A DNA stretch of 20,867 nt, taken from positions 1 through 20,867 of the forward strand of contig CAZJXT010000006.1 of NCBI GenBank assembly GCA_964550225.1, read 5' to 3'. Positions 20,323 through 20,867 of the stretch are shown here, piece by piece. The translations under genes and the position numbers were made by a program. Below the pieces are notes generated by a model. That model was not told the DNA's origin and did no database searches. It was given only the letters and a program-made list of their open reading frames with translations. The stretch is from CAIXMG01 sp964550225. GTDB taxonomy: Bacteria > Patescibacteriota > Minisyncoccia > Phycocordibacterales > UBA1006. The stretch's first letter is position 1. Every line of letters begins with the position of its first letter.

Positions 20323-20867
20323 ATGTCGATCGAAACCCTTATCGCATGCTCGTTTATTCCTACAGCGATCTTGATCGCTTTTTGGTATGGTGCAAGTATT
20401 GTATTGCGTAGAAATGATATTGCAGATATTGGCTGGGCTGGATATTTCATTGCAACCGCTTGGACGATATTCTTCTTAAACCATCCTGCATTTGATATCC
20501 GACTTGTACCACTTCTCTTGGTAAGTATTTGGGGATTACGTCTCATGACTCATATTGCAAAACGATTTGCTCATCATACTGATGAAGACCCGCGCTATAA
20601 GGCATGGCGCAGTGCGTGGGGGGATGGTTGGTATTTTTATCTGCGATCACTTTTTCAAGTATTTATTTTACAAGGAATCCTTGCGTGGATTATTGTATTG
20701 CCTGTAACTTGGATACTCCTTTCGTATACACAAATAACATCTGTTGCAATTATAATTGGTGCTTGTGTATGGTTATGCGGATTTGTATTCGAATCAGTCG
20801 CTGATATACAACTTAAAAAATTCCTTGCTGATCCTCAAAACAAGGGACAGATTATGCAAACAGGATT
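20323..20867 (+). CDS. DUF1295 family (steroid-5-alpha-reductase-like) membrane protein, 3' end outside window
   Basis: Open from ATG at 20323 to the window edge, 181 complete codons. Membrane helices are predicted at about 6-24, 37-52, 59-76, 115-135 and 138-158. DUF1295 landmarks are visible: 'RRNDIADIGWAGYFI', 'LLLVSIWGLRLMTHIAKR' and 'EDPRYKAWRSAWG', then 'YFYLRSLFQVFILQGILAWI' and 'FVFESVADIQLKKFLADPQN'. The family belongs to the steroid reductase / isoprenylcysteine methyltransferase superfamily and is often next to lipid-modification genes. The NADPH-binding C-terminal motif would lie outside the window. It follows DUF2177 after 4 nt. Confidence 0.9.
   Translation, partial: MSIETLIACSFIPTAILIAFWYGASIVLRRNDIADIGWAGYFIATAWTIFFLNHPAFDIRLVPLLLVSIWGLRLMTHIAKRFAHHTDEDPRYKAWRSAWGDGWYFYLRSLFQVFILQGILAWIIVLPVTWILLSYTQITSVAIIIGACVWLCGFVFESVADIQLKKFLADPQNKGQIMQTG

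Overview
The window is an AT-rich, very densely packed piece of bacterial chromosome that looks like Candidatus Patescibacteria (CPR), probably a Paceibacteria/Parcubacteria-like lineage. This placement is inferred from sequence features. DnaX is short (345 aa), with no tau extension and no zinc module. The uracil-DNA glycosylase carries 'VKYRPP' where family 4 has a cluster cysteine. FtsQ has a W-C...C signature. A tiny membrane protein sits in the MreD position before PBP2. Most first genes have an extended -10 box (TGnTAnnnT) only 6-11 nt before ATG, which predicts almost leaderless mRNAs, and Shine-Dalgarno sequences are nearly absent. The genetic code is standard: TAA dominates, TGA appears once as a stop, and no gene contains an in-frame TGA.

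Layout. 1-503 (-): ECF sigma factor cut by the window edge. 592-1773 (+): type II NADH dehydrogenase. 1774-2364 (-): family-4-like uracil-DNA glycosylase, convergent with the dehydrogenase through one perfect palindrome. 2405-3761 (+): a small helical protein and YchF. 3817-4155 (+): an unrecognised small gene between two terminators. 4187-7564 (-): dprA then topA. 7679-10829 (+): serS, ftsQ, dus. 10855-13958 (+): dnaX, tRNA-Gln(UUG), a small membrane protein, PBP2. 13959-14266 is the only long stretch without a protein gene; it holds a terminator, an apparent independent structured RNA gene and the greA promoter. 14267-16274 (+): greA and lysS. 16302-18419 (-): dnaB then recR. 18594-19294 (+): a membrane protein and a one-domain rhodanese. 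19300-19863 (-): a PQ-loop-like membrane protein. 19914-20867 (+): DUF2177 then DUF1295, the latter cut by the right edge.

Most of the content is core information processing (topoisomerase I, DnaB, DnaX, RecR, DprA, UDG, GreA, SerRS, LysRS, Dus, YchF) plus wall synthesis and division (PBP2, FtsQ). The right end turns to membrane and redox functions. I see no insertion sequence, prophage, CRISPR array or defence island. The most interesting items are an unrecognised small RNA gene carrying an anti-Shine-Dalgarno CCUCCU near its 5' end, the uniform leaderless promoter layout, loss of metal-binding cysteines in RecR, DnaX and UDG, stop codons built into bidirectional terminators (one making two convergent proteins end identically in KKQS), and an ORF that starts one base after a tRNA.
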